64,000 nt of DNA from the NCBI RefSeq assembly GCF_004798905.1, contig NZ_SDMO01000009.1:1-64000 (forward strand). Reading direction: 5' to 3'. This document shows, in pieces, positions 26,882 through 37,274 of this stretch. How positions within the stretch are numbered: the stretch's first letter is position 1; each line of letters starts with the position of its first letter. Origin of the DNA: Halomonas borealis (GTDB lineage: Bacteria > Pseudomonadota > Gammaproteobacteria > Pseudomonadales > Halomonadaceae). Under the pieces are notes generated by a model. That model was not told the DNA's origin. It worked only from the letters and a program-made list of their open reading frames with translations, and searched no databases. The translations under genes and the position numbers were made by a program.

Positions 26882-29014
26882 TCAGTTGTCCAGTCGGGTG
26901 ATCTTGCCGACGTGGGATAGATTGCGCAGGCGCTTGATGATGCGCGCCAGGTGTACGCGGTTGCGGACCGATAGGGTCAGGTTGACGATCGACAGCCGGG
27001 CGTCGCGTTCCTCGATGCCGATGCGCTCGATGTTGGCATCGGCGTCGGTGATCAGGCTGGCCAGCTCCGCGACCAGGCCGCGGCGGCTCTCGAGCTCCAG
27101 GCGCAGCGGTACCGGGAAATCTTCGCCGGAGGTCTCCGACCACTCGAGCGCGAAGCGCTTGTCCGGATCGCTCTTCAGCTCGGCCAGGTTACGGCACTCG
27201 GTGCGGTGGACGACGATGCCCTTGCCGACCGTGAGGTGGCCGATGACCGGGTCGCCGGGCAGCGGGTGGCAGCAGCGGGCAAACTTGATGACCATGCCCT
27301 CGGCGCCGCTGATCATGATCGGTTCCTGCGGCGGCTGGAGCTCGGTGGCCGGCAGCCGTTCGCCGTGTTGCAAGGCGACCAGACGGCGGGCCGCGACATA
27401 GGCGACCCGGGTGCCCAGGCCGATCGATTCCAGCAGGCTGTCCTCGTTCTTGACGTCGAGCTCGGCCAGCAGTGTCGCCAGCGAGCCGTCGGGCAGCTCC
27501 TCGAGGCTGCTTTCGAACTCTGCCAGCGACTTGTTGAGCAGCCGGCGGCCGAGCTGAATGGCCTCGTCCTGCTGCTGGTGCTTGAGGGCGTGGCGAATCG
27601 CCGAGCGCGCCTTGGCGGTGACCACCACGTTGAGCCAGGCCAGGTTGGGCCGGGCGCCGGGGGCGGTGATGATCTCCAGGGTCTGGCCGCTCTGGAGGCG
27701 CGAGGAGAGGGGTGCCAGGTGGCGGTCGATGCGACAGGCGATGCAACGGTTGCCGATATCGGTGTGCACGCTGTAGGCGAAGTCGATCACCGTGGCGCCC
27801 TGGGGCAGCTCCATGATGTCGCCCTTGGGGGTGAACACGTAGATATCGTCGGGGAACAGGTCGTTCTTGACGTGTTCGATGAACTCCAGCGAATCCCCGG
27901 CGTGGCGCTGCATCTCGAGCAGGCCCTTGATCCAGGAGCGAGCCCGGGCATGGCTGCCCTCGGCGATCGGATGGTCGGTCTGGCCGGCCTTGTACAGCCA
28001 GTGGGCGGCGATGCCGTTGTTGGCCATGGCCTCCATCTCGCGGGTGCGGATCTGCACCTCGATGGGCATGCCGCCGCTGCCGAACAGGGTGGTATGCAGG
28101 CTCTGGTAACCGTTGGCCTTGGGGATGGCGATGTAGTCCTTGAAGCGCCCGGGCACCGGCTTGTAGAGGTTATGGACCATGCCGAGGAGGCGATAGCAGC
28201 TGTCGACGTCGTCGGTCACGATGCGAAAGCCGAACACGTCCATGATCTCGGCGAATGACTTCTTCTGGTCGCGCATCTTCTTGTAGATCGACAGCAGATG
28301 CTTCTGGCGGCCCATCACCGAGCCGGCCAGGCCTTCCTCGTCGAGGCTGTTCTGCAGGCTGTCCTGGACCTGGCGAATCGCCGAGCGGCGATGGCCGCGG
28401 GCGCTGGCCACGGCCCGCTTGATGCGCTCGGCGCGCATCGGGTGGATGGCCTGGAACGAGAGGTCCTCGAGCTCGACGCGGATGGTGTTGATGCCCAACC
28501 GGTTGGCGATGCGCGCGTAGATCTCCAGCGTCTCGCGGGCGATGCGACGCTTCTTCTCCGGGCGCAGGGCGCCGAGGGTGCGCATATTGTGCAGCCGGTC
28601 GGCCAGCTTGACGATGATCACCCGGATGTCCCGGGACATCGCCATCACCATCTTCTGGAAGTTCTCGGCCTGGGCGACCGCCTTGTCCTCGAAGGTGATC
28701 TGGGTCAGTTTCGAGACGCCGTCGACCAGCTCCGCCACCGCCTCACCGAACTGCTCGGCGAGGGCCGGCTTGGAGACCCCGGTGTCCTCGATGACATCGT
28801 GCAGCATGGCGGCCATCAGGCTCTGATGGTCCATGTGCATGTTGGCCAGGATGTTGGCGACCGCCAGCGGGTGGGTCACATAGGGTTCGCCGGAGCGACG
28901 GCGCTGGCCGTCGTGGGCCTGCTCGGCGTAGTAGAAGGCACGCTTGACCTGCTGGATCTCGTCCGGGGGTAGATAGCCGCCGAGGCGGTCTGCCAGGTCA
29001 TCGATGGTGAACAT
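26882..29014 (-). CDS. spoT: Bifunctional (p)ppGpp synthetase/hydrolase SpoT
   Basis: This 710-residue stringent-response enzyme has an N-terminal HD hydrolase with His48, His72-Asp73 (MLHDVIEDTG) and DRLHNMRTL. A RelA-type synthetase domain follows: MDVFGFRIVTDDVDSCYRLLG, then FKDYIAIPKANGYQSLHT. A TGS domain starts near residue 385 (DIYVFTPKGDIMELPQGAT), and an ACT-type domain lies at the C-terminus. Keeping the HD box identifies SpoT rather than RelA. It sits in the canonical gmk-rpoZ-spoT order. Confidence 0.97.
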   Translation of the reverse strand: MFTIDDLADRLGGYLPPDEIQQVKRAFYYAEQAHDGQRRRSGEPYVTHPLAVANILANMHMDHQSLMAAMLHDVIEDTGVSKPALAEQFGEAVAELVDGVSKLTQITFEDKAVAQAENFQKMVMAMSRDIRVIIVKLADRLHNMRTLGALRPEKKRRIARETLEIYARIANRLGINTIRVELEDLSFQAIHPMRAERIKRAVASARGHRRSAIRQVQDSLQNSLDEEGLAGSVMGRQKHLLSIYKKMRDQKKSFAEIMDVFGFRIVTDDVDSCYRLLGMVHNLYKPVPGRFKDYIAIPKANGYQSLHTTLFGSGGMPIEVQIRTREMEAMANNGIAAHWLYKAGQTDHPIAEGSHARARSWIKGLLEMQRHAGDSLEFIEHVKNDLFPDDIYVFTPKGDIMELPQGATVIDFAYSVHTDIGNRCIACRIDRHLAPLSSRLQSGQTLEIITAPGARPNLAWLNVVVTAKARSAIRHALKHQQQDEAIQLGRRLLNKSLAEFESSLEELPDGSLATLLAELDVKNEDSLLESIGLGTRVAYVAARRLVALQHGERLPATELQPPQEPIMISGAEGMVIKFARCCHPLPGDPVIGHLTVGKGIVVHRTECRNLAELKSDPDKRFALEWSETSGEDFPVPLRLELESRRGLVAELASLITDADANIERIGIEERDARLSIVNLTLSVRNRVHLARIIKRLRNLSHVGKITRLDN

Positions 29015-29068
29015 GCGGCGTGCCTTGAAGGTTGCGTGATGGCCGTGCGGTGGGGCTCGACGCCGTCA

Positions 29069-29332
29069 TCACTCCTCGGCAGGAATGCCCGGCTCGCTGT
29101 CGGGACGCGGGCGCGGCGGCGCGGCCTCGATCGGCTCGTCCAGCACGCTGGAGTCGACCAGCCCGTCGGCGATCTCGCGCAGCGCCATCACGGTGGGCTT
29201 GTCGTTTTCCCAGGGCAGCAGGGCATCGCGGGAACCGCGCGCCAGCTGGCGGGAACGCTGGGAGGAGATCATCACCAGCTTGAAGCGGTTTTCGACGTTT
29301 TCCAGACAGTCTTCGACGGTGACTCGTGCCAT
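29069..29332 (-). CDS. rpoZ: RNA polymerase omega subunit
   Basis: This 87-residue omega subunit helps assemble RNA polymerase and responds to ppGpp. It opens [31 protein letters not shown], the strongly conserved omega core, followed by [19 protein letters not shown] and an acidic-proline tail. It lies 54 bases upstream of spoT and downstream of gmk. Confidence 0.97.
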   Translation of the reverse strand: MARVTVEDCLENVENRFKLVMISSQRSRQLARGSRDALLPWENDKPTVMALREIADGLVDSSVLDEPIEAAPPRPRPDSEPGIPAEE

Positions 29333-29361
29333 GGATGCTTTCCTGAATGCTGACGGGTAAA

Positions 29362-29391
29362 CCCCCGGCTGGCGTCGCTGCGCCCCGGGGG
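29362..29391 (-). terminator. Hairpin between gmk and rpoZ
   Basis: Seven-base arms CCCCCGG (29362-29368) and CCGGGGG (29385-29391) are followed on the minus strand by TTTACC. It is a weak terminator or attenuator downstream of gmk. Confidence 0.35.
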
Positions 29392-29459
29392 ATTCACCGA
29401 TGAATAGATAGGCTAGATTACTCGACGCCGAGCTGGCCTGACAAGCACTGCGGGTGTGC

Positions 29460-30902
<1,443 letters not shown>

Positions 30903-30906
<4 letters not shown>

Positions 30907-31853
30907 CCACCATGCACCCCGACCTGATCACGCTGTTGGCCGGCATCGGCGGACTGCTGGTGGTCGCCTCGTTGATCGGCTATGGCCTGCAGCGTCGTTA
31001 TTCGCCGCGGGGCGATCATGACGTCATCGAGAACCTCAATGCTCGCATCCGCGCCTGGTGGATCATGGTGGTGCTGATGGCGCTGGCCTTCCTGGGCGGC
31101 AAGAGCGGGGTGGTGATCCTGTTCGCCTTCGCCTCCTTCTCGGCGCTGCGCGAGTTCATCACCCTGGCCAGCGCCCGGCGCGCCGACCACTGGGCGCTGG
31201 CCACCGCCTTCTTCGTGGTGGTACCGGTGCAGTACGCGCTGATCTGGAGCGAGTACTACGGCGTCTACTCGATCTTCATCCCGGTCTATGCCTTCCTGCT
31301 GTTGCCGATCATCGCCACCCTGCGTGGCGACAGCCGCGATTTCCTGGTGCGCATCGCCGAGGTCCAGTGGGCGCTGATGATCTGCGTGTTCTGCGTCTCG
31401 CATGTGCCCGCGCTGTTGAGCCTTGAGATTCCCGGCTTCGAAGGGCGTAACGTGCTGCTGATCGCCTTCCTGATCGTGGTGGTGCAGTTGAGTGATGTGC
31501 TGCAGTACGTGTGGGGCAAGCTCTGCGGACGGCGCAAGATCGCCCCACGGCTGTCGCCATCGAAGACCGTCGAGGGCTTCCTGGGCGGCGTGGTCAGTGC
31601 CACCGCCATCGGTGCGGGTCTGGCCTGGATGACGCCCTTCGGCGTCTGGGCGGCGGCGGGACTGGCGCTGATGATCGCCCTGCTCGGCTTCTGCGGTGGG
31701 CTGGTGATGTCGGCCATCAAGCGTGATCGTGGAATCAAGGACTGGGGGCACCTGATCGAGGGCCATGGCGGCTTCATCGATCGCCTCGACTCGGTGGTGT
31801 TCGCGGCGCCGATCTTCTTCCACGTGGTGCGCTACGGCTGGTCGCTTTCGTGA
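30903..31853 (+). CDS. Phosphatidate cytidylyltransferase family (CdsA-like)
   Basis: This 316-residue integral membrane protein has about eight helices. Its C-terminal CdsA signature is SPSKTVEGFLGG and SAIKRDRGIKDWGHLIEGHGGFIDRLDS, which binds Mg and CTP. It would make a CDP-diacylglycerol-type liponucleotide. It is probably not the essential CdsA, because it sits in an accessory operon with an LPLAT and a divergent CDP-alcohol transferase. It overlaps the upstream gene (ATGA) and the downstream GTG start. Confidence 0.85.
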
Positions 31854-32227
31854 GCCGTGGGCTCGGCAGCACGCCGCTGCACCTGCTGTTCGCCTTCGTC
31901 GCCATGGGCGGCTGGGCCGGGTGGGCCAACGCCGCCTACCCGGCCCCCGAGCCGCTGGTCGCGGGGCTGCTTCAGGGCACGCTCTCGGCGGCCCTCACGC
32001 TGTATCTGAAGCACGCCGTCGAGTGGCTTGCCGCCCGCACGCGGGGGCACGTGGCGCTATGGCTGCCGCCGTTGGGCGCACTGGCCGGTTCGGCCGGCGT
32101 GCTGGTGGGGCTGCATGCCCTGGCCGGCACCCCGGCGCTGCTGGTGACCGTCGCCGTCCCGCTGCTGGTCTCCGGCAGCTATGTGACGCTCTATCACCTC
32201 GCCCTATGGCGTTCAGGGAGGACCTGA
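31850..32227 (+). CDS. Small membrane protein, unknown function
   Basis: This 125-residue protein starts with GTG overlapping the previous stop. It has about three or four hydrophobic stretches (residues about 10-30, 36-55, 70-92, 97-115) and no recognised domain. Its tight position between CdsA-like and CDP-alcohol transferase genes suggests a membrane accessory role in that lipid pathway. Confidence 0.6.
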   Translation: MSRGLGSTPLHLLFAFVAMGGWAGWANAAYPAPEPLVAGLLQGTLSAALTLYLKHAVEWLAARTRGHVALWLPPLGALAGSAGVLVGLHALAGTPALLVTVAVPLLVSGSYVTLYHLALWRSGRT

Positions 32228-32228
32228 C

Positions 32229-32885
32229 ATGACTCACCCCACCGATCGACGCCCGCTGGCCAGCCGCGATACCGGCTGGGCCCGGCGTATCAGCCGGCGC
32301 CTGGCACGCACCGCCCTCACGCCCAATCAGGTGTCGAGGGCGAGCATGCTCATGGCGCTGGTGGCGTGCCTGGCCTTCTGGGCCTCCGCGCATGCCGAGG
32401 GCGTCGGCAGGGCGCTGTGGCTGGTGGTCGCGGTGCTGGGCTGCCAGGCGCGCCTGCTGTGTAACCTCTTCGACGGCATGCTGGCCATCGAGTCCGGCAA
32501 GGCGTCGCCCACCGGGGCGTTGTGGAACGAGGCACCCGACCGGGTCGCGGACCTCCTGATCCTGGTGGGGGCGGGGCTCGCCATCGGGGTGCCGAGCCTG
32601 GGCTGGGCGGCGGCGGCCATGGCGATCCTGACCGCCTACGTGCGGGCCTTCGGGGACAGCCTCGGCCACCGCGGCGACTTCGGCGGGCCCATGGCCAAGC
32701 CGCAGCGCATGGCGGTGGTGACGCTCGGCGCCTTGATCGCCGCGTTGGCGCCTCTCTGGGGAGGCCGCGACGAGCCGCTGTGGCTGGCGCTGTGGATTAT
32801 CCTGCTGGGCGGCGGGCTGACCGCCGGCTTGCGGGTGCGACGGCTACACCGACGCTTGCGGGAAGGCGGTGAAGGCGAAACATGA
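32229..32885 (+). CDS. CDP-alcohol phosphatidyltransferase-like protein
   Basis: This 218-residue polytopic membrane protein carries a variant of the CDP-alcohol phosphotransferase motif: NLFDGMLAIESGKASPTGALWNEAPDRVAD. The canonical motif is D-x2-DG-x2-AR-x8-G-x3-D-x3-D. Here the first Asp is Asn, Arg is Ile, and one late Asp is Glu, so the class is recognised but the chemistry may differ. It ends the lipid operon and converges with the MFS gene. It resembles members of the ynbA type. Confidence 0.75.
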   Translation: MTHPTDRRPLASRDTGWARRISRRLARTALTPNQVSRASMLMALVACLAFWASAHAEGVGRALWLVVAVLGCQARLLCNLFDGMLAIESGKASPTGALWNEAPDRVADLLILVGAGLAIGVPSLGWAAAAMAILTAYVRAFGDSLGHRGDFGGPMAKPQRMAVVTLGALIAALAPLWGGRDEPLWLALWIILLGGGLTAGLRVRRLHRRLREGGEGET

Positions 32886-32904
32886 GCCGGCACCGCCAGG
32901 AGGC

Positions 32905-34116
32905 TCAGCCGGCGTCGTCAGAGGCCGAGCGGGCGGCGAGATGACGGCGCTCGACCCGCAGCCCCAGCAGGAAGAGCAGCAGGCCTCCCAGCGCCAGGCC
33001 GGCGCCGACCAGGCCGCTGGCCGACCAGACCGCGCCGCTCTTGATCACTACCGCGGCCAGCCAGGCGCCGAGGGCGTTGGCGCAATTGAAGGCGGCGTGG
33101 TTCATCGAGGCGGCCATGGTCTGGGCGTCGCCGGCGACGTCCATCAGCCGGGTCTGCAGCGCCGGCCCCAGCGCCATGCTGGTGCCCACCAGGCCGACGA
33201 ACAGCAGCCCGGTGAGCAGGTGGTCGGCGGCGAAGAAGAAACCGCCCTGGATGACCAGGCACCACACCAGGATGCGGGGAATCGACTTCAGCAGGTCCTT
33301 GTCGGCCAGCCGCGCGCCGACCAGGTTGCCAAGGATGGTGCCGATGCCGAAGATCGCCAGCACCCAGGGCCCCATCGTTTCACGCATGCCGGCCTGGGCG
33401 GAAAGGGTCGGCACCACGTAGCTGAATACCGCGAACATGCCACCGAAGCCGACACTGGCCACGCCCAGGGTGAAGAGCACGCGTTGCTTGAGCAGGGCGG
33501 AGAGCTCGCGCTTGGGGCTGGCATGAGGGTCATGGGGTTGGCGCGGCACCCATAGACGAATCAGCACACTGGTGGCCAGGGCGATGGCGCCGACGCCGAG
33601 GAAGGCGCTCTGCCAGCCCAGCCCGTGGCCGACCCAGGTGGCGAATGGGGCGCCGACCACGATGGCGCTGGTCAGCCCCAGCATCACCCGGCTGACCGCC
33701 CGGGCGCGTTGTTCGATCGGCACCGCCCCCGCGGCGACCAGGGCGGCGATGCCGAAGTAGGCGCCATGGGGCAGGCCGGCCAGGAAGCGCAGCCCGACGA
33801 AGGGCCAGAAGCTGGTCGCCAGGGCGCTGGCGACATTGCCGACGGCGAACACCAGCATCAGGGCGATGAGCAGCGTATGGCGTGGCACCCGGGCGGCCAG
33901 TGCCGAGATCAGCGGTGCGCCGACCACCACGCCCAGCGCATAGCTGGAGATGGCGTAGCCGACGTCGGCGGGGGCCACCTGGAGGTCGCTGGCGACCCGC
34001 TCCAGCAGTCCCATGATCACGAACTCGCTGGTGCCGATGCCGAAGCCGCCGAGGGCTAATGCCAGCTCGGCCAGGCGGGGATGACGCGCGGCGGCGCCGG
34101 CGGGGGGGGACGACAT
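32905..34116 (-). CDS. MFS transporter, AraJ/YdhP-like efflux protein
   Basis: This 403-residue twelve-helix major facilitator protein likely exports sugars or drugs. Family cues are FGIGTSEFVIMGLLERVASDL near the N-terminus, LPHGAYFGIAALVA, the RxxR-like loop region, and NHAAFNCANALGAWLAAVVI in the C-half. It is convergent with the lipid operon. Its start lies only 24 bases after a Rho-independent terminator that ends trxA transcription, so its own promoter must overlap or lie inside that element. Confidence 0.85.
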   Translation of the reverse strand: MSSPPAGAAARHPRLAELALALGGFGIGTSEFVIMGLLERVASDLQVAPADVGYAISSYALGVVVGAPLISALAARVPRHTLLIALMLVFAVGNVASALATSFWPFVGLRFLAGLPHGAYFGIAALVAAGAVPIEQRARAVSRVMLGLTSAIVVGAPFATWVGHGLGWQSAFLGVGAIALATSVLIRLWVPRQPHDPHASPKRELSALLKQRVLFTLGVASVGFGGMFAVFSYVVPTLSAQAGMRETMGPWVLAIFGIGTILGNLVGARLADKDLLKSIPRILVWCLVIQGGFFFAADHLLTGLLFVGLVGTSMALGPALQTRLMDVAGDAQTMAASMNHAAFNCANALGAWLAAVVIKSGAVWSASGLVGAGLALGGLLLFLLGLRVERRHLAARSASDDAG

Positions 34117-34133
34117 GACGAACCTCCGTCGAT

Positions 34134-34160
34134 AAAAAAGACCCTGACGAAGTCAGGGTC
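34134..34160 (-). terminator. Rho-independent terminator downstream of trxA
   Basis: The minus-strand RNA forms a perfect 9-bp stem GACCCTGAC/GTCAGGGTC with a 3-base loop (34140-34160), followed by a run of six T (34134-34139). It is a textbook terminator for the thioredoxin transcript. Confidence 0.9.
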
Positions 34161-34244
34161 GCGTAAAATTACTACGGAAGTATAAAGGCGGCTGTCCCCG
34201 GACGCGAGGGCAGCCGCCAGGCCCCGGTGAGCCTGGTTCGCGCC

Positions 34245-34568
34245 TCAGGCGTGACGAGCGATGAGGCTGTCGAAGTTTTCCTTGGGCTGGACGCCGGTCA
34301 GCGCTTCCACTTTTTCCCCGCCCTTGAACAGGGCGATGGTGGGCAGGCCGCGCACCCCGTTCCGGGCGGCGAGATCGGGCGCCTCGTCGACATTGAGGGT
34401 GACGACCTTGAGGGCGGCACCTTGCTCCTCGGCGATGGATTCGACGACTGGGTCGAGCATCTTGCAGGGTCCGCACCACGGTGCCCAGAATTTGACCAGC
34501 ACGGGCGTGTCGTGCTCGAGGACTTCCTGGGTATAGCTGTTGTCGTCGACCGCTGTCAGCTGGGGCAT
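34245..34568 (-). CDS. trxA: Thioredoxin 1
   Basis: This 107-residue cytosolic thioredoxin reduces disulfides in client proteins. The active site WCGPC (Cys32-Cys35) sits in FWAPWCGPCKMLDPV, with cis-Pro in RGLPTIALFKGG. It is followed by a strong terminator. It has a normal length, and Met-Pro-Gln is the natural start. Confidence 0.97.
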   Translation of the reverse strand: MPQLTAVDDNSYTQEVLEHDTPVLVKFWAPWCGPCKMLDPVVESIAEEQGAALKVVTLNVDEAPDLAARNGVRGLPTIALFKGGEKVEALTGVQPKENFDSLIARHA

Positions 34569-34662
34569 GATGATCTCCTTGGTATCTTCGGGATGCCGGA
34601 TCAGGGCAAGGCGTCTGGGAAACTCCGGTCTCTCGAGACGCGCTAGTGTGCCAAAAATAAGC

Positions 34663-34681
34663 GGGAGCCGGGCAGGCTCCC
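34663..34681 (-). terminator. Terminator downstream of the AhpD-like gene
   Basis: The arms GGGAGCC (34663-34669) and GGCTCCC (34675-34681) form a stem whose minus-strand transcript is followed by TTATTTTTGG. It ends the AhpD-like transcript before trxA. Confidence 0.75.
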
Positions 34682-34692
34682 CGCCTGGGGCC

Positions 34693-35247
34693 TCAGCCGG
34701 CCTTGTGCCATTCGAACTCGGCGAAGGGCTTGTCCAGCGGCGTCGCCGCCAGGTGATTGGTGTAGTTGCTCATCACCTTCTGCGACAGGCCGAGGATGAC
34801 CTCAAGCACATGGCGATGCTGGTAGCCGGCGTCGAGGAAGCGCTGCACCGTCGCGGCATCGACTTCACCGCGCTGACGGACCACCGCGAGTGTGAAGGTA
34901 CGCAGGGCCTCGAGGCGGTCGGTCGGCAGCGGCGTCTCATCGCGCAGGGCGTCGGTGATGGCGCTATCCACCTTCATCTGGTGGGCGATGCCGGTGTGGG
35001 CCGGCACGCAGTAGTGGCAAGCGTGCTCGACATTGATCGTCTGCCACACCACGGTGGTTTCTTCGTCATCGAAGCTGCTGTCCAGAAACAGCTGATGCAG
35101 GCGCTGGTAGCCCTCGAGCAGCCCCGGCGCTTCCGCCATCACGGCGTGCAGATTGGGCACCATGCCGAAGGCGCTGACGGAATCGTCGAGCAGCGGCTGG
35201 CTGGCTTGCGGTGCGGTCTGTTTGTCATGAAGAGTAAAATCGGCCAT
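34693..35247 (-). CDS. AhpD-like carboxymuconolactone decarboxylase-family protein
   Basis: This 184-residue protein contains the CxxC active-site motif EHACHYCVPAH (Cys77, Cys80, His84) of the alkylhydroperoxidase/carboxymuconolactone decarboxylase family. It likely reduces peroxides or forms a thiol-redox partner. It is divergent from a TetR regulator, with two palindromes between them (35341-35360 and 35411-35428). ATG 35247 is chosen as the first Met before ADFTLHDKQ. The likely inducer is unknown. Confidence 0.85.
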   Translation of the reverse strand: MADFTLHDKQTAPQASQPLLDDSVSAFGMVPNLHAVMAEAPGLLEGYQRLHQLFLDSSFDDEETTVVWQTINVEHACHYCVPAHTGIAHQMKVDSAITDALRDETPLPTDRLEALRTFTLAVVRQRGEVDAATVQRFLDAGYQHRHVLEVILGLSQKVMSNYTNHLAATPLDKPFAEFEWHKAG

Positions 35248-35340
35248 GGCGATATCGGCTCCATGTTGCGGGAAAATGAGGCGTCTCGATGAAAGAAGAT
35301 GGTAGCGTGGCGCCAGCCTCGGAGCGTCCGAGGAGGATAT

Positions 35341-35360
35341 TTTTGAGCGATCGCTCAAAA
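35341..35360. promoter_or_regulatory. Palindromic operator 1 (TetR-type)
   Basis: A perfect 20-bp palindrome with core TTGAGCGATCGCTCAA lies between the divergent AhpD-like and TetR genes. It shares its TTGAGCGA half-site with operator 2. Confidence 0.8.
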
Positions 35361-35410
35361 AAAGGCATGCCACGGTCTCGATCTCTTTTACAGGGGGCAT
35401 TCTAGCTGTA

Positions 35411-35428
35411 CTTGAGCGACCACTCAAG
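35411..35428. promoter_or_regulatory. Palindromic operator 2 (TetR-type)
   Basis: CTTGAG-N6-CTCAAG with the half-site TTGAGCGA, 50 bases downstream of operator 1 and 71 bases before ATG 35499. It is a weaker palindrome in the spacer than operator 1. Together the pair probably represses both divergent genes. Confidence 0.75.
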
Positions 35429-35498
35429 ATAAGATTTTCCCATGCTCACTACCCTGTTGCCGGATACGCTCGTCATCGGGCAACCCCTGGACTCACTC

Positions 35499-36113
35499 AT
35501 GCCGCGCACGACTCGTCACAATCGACAGGAATCCCTGGAAAAGGCGTTAACGCTATTCTGGCTCAAGGGATTTCATGCCACCTCCCTCAAGGACCTGGAA
35601 ACCACGCTGGACATGCGACCGGGCAGCATCTATGCCGCCTTCGGCAGCAAGGATCAGCTGTTTCAGGAGGCGCTTTCGCGTTATGCGCAGCGGGCGCTGG
35701 CCGAGCTGGATCGCATCCTGTGGGCGCATGATTCGGCGCTCGACGGGTTGGCGGCGTATCTGCGCCAGCTCGGCGGGCTGCGTGAGCGCGAGCTGCCCAG
35801 CCGCGCCTGCATGCTGGTCAAGAGCCTGCTCGAGCTGGGGGATCGCGAAGCCGCGGCGCGGGAGAAGGCCGATACCCTGCTGGATGGCATGGAGGCCCGC
35901 TTCATCGAACGCTTCGCCGCCGCCCGTGCACAGGGCGAGCTGGCTCCCGATCAGGACCCCGTGCGGCTCGGTGGGCGGCTTCAGGCCGAGGTGATGGGGC
36001 TACGCTCCTACGCCCAGCGCGATATCGAAAGCGATGCCCTGAAGGCGCTGGCGGAGGACATGGCGCAGTCGGTCGAGGCGTTGCGCAGCGGCTCGCAAGG
36101 GGGCCGCGCCTGA
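35499..36113 (+). CDS. TetR/AcrR family transcriptional regulator
   Basis: This roughly 204-residue repressor has an N-terminal TetR HTH: ESLEKALTLFWLKGFHATSLKDLETTLDMRPGSIYAAFGSKDQLFQEAL. The C-terminal helical ligand-binding domain holds a cysteine (PSRACMLVKSLLELG). ATG 35499 begins the HTH; an in-frame ATG at 35442 lies upstream. It is divergent from an AhpD-like gene and likely binds the two palindromes between them. The redox-type neighbour hints at an electrophile or peroxide response, which is an inference. Confidence 0.88.
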   Translation: MPRTTRHNRQESLEKALTLFWLKGFHATSLKDLETTLDMRPGSIYAAFGSKDQLFQEALSRYAQRALAELDRILWAHDSALDGLAAYLRQLGGLRERELPSRACMLVKSLLELGDREAAAREKADTLLDGMEARFIERFAAARAQGELAPDQDPVRLGGRLQAEVMGLRSYAQRDIESDALKALAEDMAQSVEALRSGSQGGRA

Positions 36114-36599
36114 CACGCCAGGGCCATACACGGGTCTCGATCACCTATGTGATCGGCGACGGGGGGCATGACACCCAGTGCCAGCCAGATTTTGACTGTT
36201 GACCGACCACGACGACCTGCTCACCGGGCGTCAATCCGAGCGCCAGGCACGGTGCTCGAGCAGCGCGCGAACACGGCACCGGTTCGGTCCCTGTACCGAG
36301 GACGAGTACGTCGAACTACCTACACGTCGAGATAACAAGCTGTTCACGCCGAAGTCGGCCCCGCATGCGTTGCAAGTCAATCTCTTTGGAGGCCGTCTTC
36401 CCGGGCCGGAAGGTAGCGCAAAGCGCTATCGGAAAATCTGGCCTGATAGCGGGGAGAGAGGCATGGAAGTGAGCGAAGAGTGTCGCGTTCGAGGATACCG
36501 CATCGTCTGAGCTGGATCGCGATTGAGGTGGTCTGAGGGTGGGTTCATGCCCTCATAGGCGCAGAGAAATAATGAGTCGTGCGGAGATCTGGAGGGAGC
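36114..36599. other. 486-base non-coding gap before the dsbRS-like pair
   Basis: No convincing gene is present; the one open frame (36199-36510) has no recognisable domain or good codon pattern. The stretch contains an inverted repeat with arms CGCTATC and GATAGCG (36424-36430, 36445-36451), possibly an operator or attenuator ahead of the two-component genes. Confidence 0.4.
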
Positions 36600-37274
36600 A
36601 TGCGCATCCTGCTGGTGGAAGATGATATGCCGGTGGCAGCCGGCATAGAAGCGGGCCTGGCGTTGAGTAACTTCGTGATCGATACCGTCACCACGTGCAG
36701 CGAGGCCCACGGCGCCCTGGCCTCGTTCGACTACGCGGCCGTGGTGCTCGACCGTCGGCTGCCCGATGGCGATGGTTTGGCACTACTACAAGCATGGCGT
36801 CGTGCGGGGGTGGCCACGCCAGTCCTCATGTTGACGGCACGGGATGCCGTGGCGAGTCGTATCGAAGGCCTTCAGGGTGGGGCCGATGATTATATGATCA
36901 AGCCGTTCGATCTTGATGAGTTGGCGGCACGACTTCAGGCGCTATTGCGCCGTTCGGCCGGTCAGGTCGATGGCGCGCTGCGCCACGGTAGCCTGGCCCT
37001 GGACCCCGTGGCGCGCAGTGTCACGCTGGAGGGTCAGCCGGTGACATTGGTGAGGCGTGAGTTAATGCTGCTGGAGGCACTGATGCGTGCTCGTGGGCGT
37101 ATTCTCAGCTCGGACCAATTGAAGGATCGCCTCTATGGCATCGATGAAGAGGTCGAAAGCAATGCGCTCAACGTGCATATCTACCAGCTTCGCCGCAAGT
37201 TGGGGCGTCATATGATCGAGACGATTCGTGGCGTTGGTTATCGTCTCGCCTCCCCTTGCGTGGATAGCGCATGA
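36600..37274 (+). CDS. dsbR: OmpR-family response regulator, DsbR/QseB-like
   Basis: This 224-residue regulator has a receiver domain with D51 (VVLDRRLPDGDG) and Lys in IKPFDL, then a winged-helix domain with RRELMLLEALMR and the recognition helix ESNALNVHIYQLRRKL. A GGAGGGAGC ribosome site fixes ATG 36600. The start of the partner kinase overlaps its stop. The convergent dsbD-dsbE-dsbG operon next door is the arrangement known for DsbRS in Pseudomonas aeruginosa, a copper-responsive system controlling Dsb genes. The assignment by synteny is likely but unproved. Confidence 0.8.
   Translation: MRILLVEDDMPVAAGIEAGLALSNFVIDTVTTCSEAHGALASFDYAAVVLDRRLPDGDGLALLQAWRRAGVATPVLMLTARDAVASRIEGLQGGADDYMIKPFDLDELAARLQALLRRSAGQVDGALRHGSLALDPVARSVTLEGQPVTLVRRELMLLEALMRARGRILSSDQLKDRLYGIDEEVESNALNVHIYQLRRKLGRHMIETIRGVGYRLASPCVDSA

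Noticed and set aside
36199..36510. 103-residue open frame in the gap before dsbR
   Set aside because: No recognisable domain, no good ribosome site and a codon pattern unlike neighbours; treated as chance.
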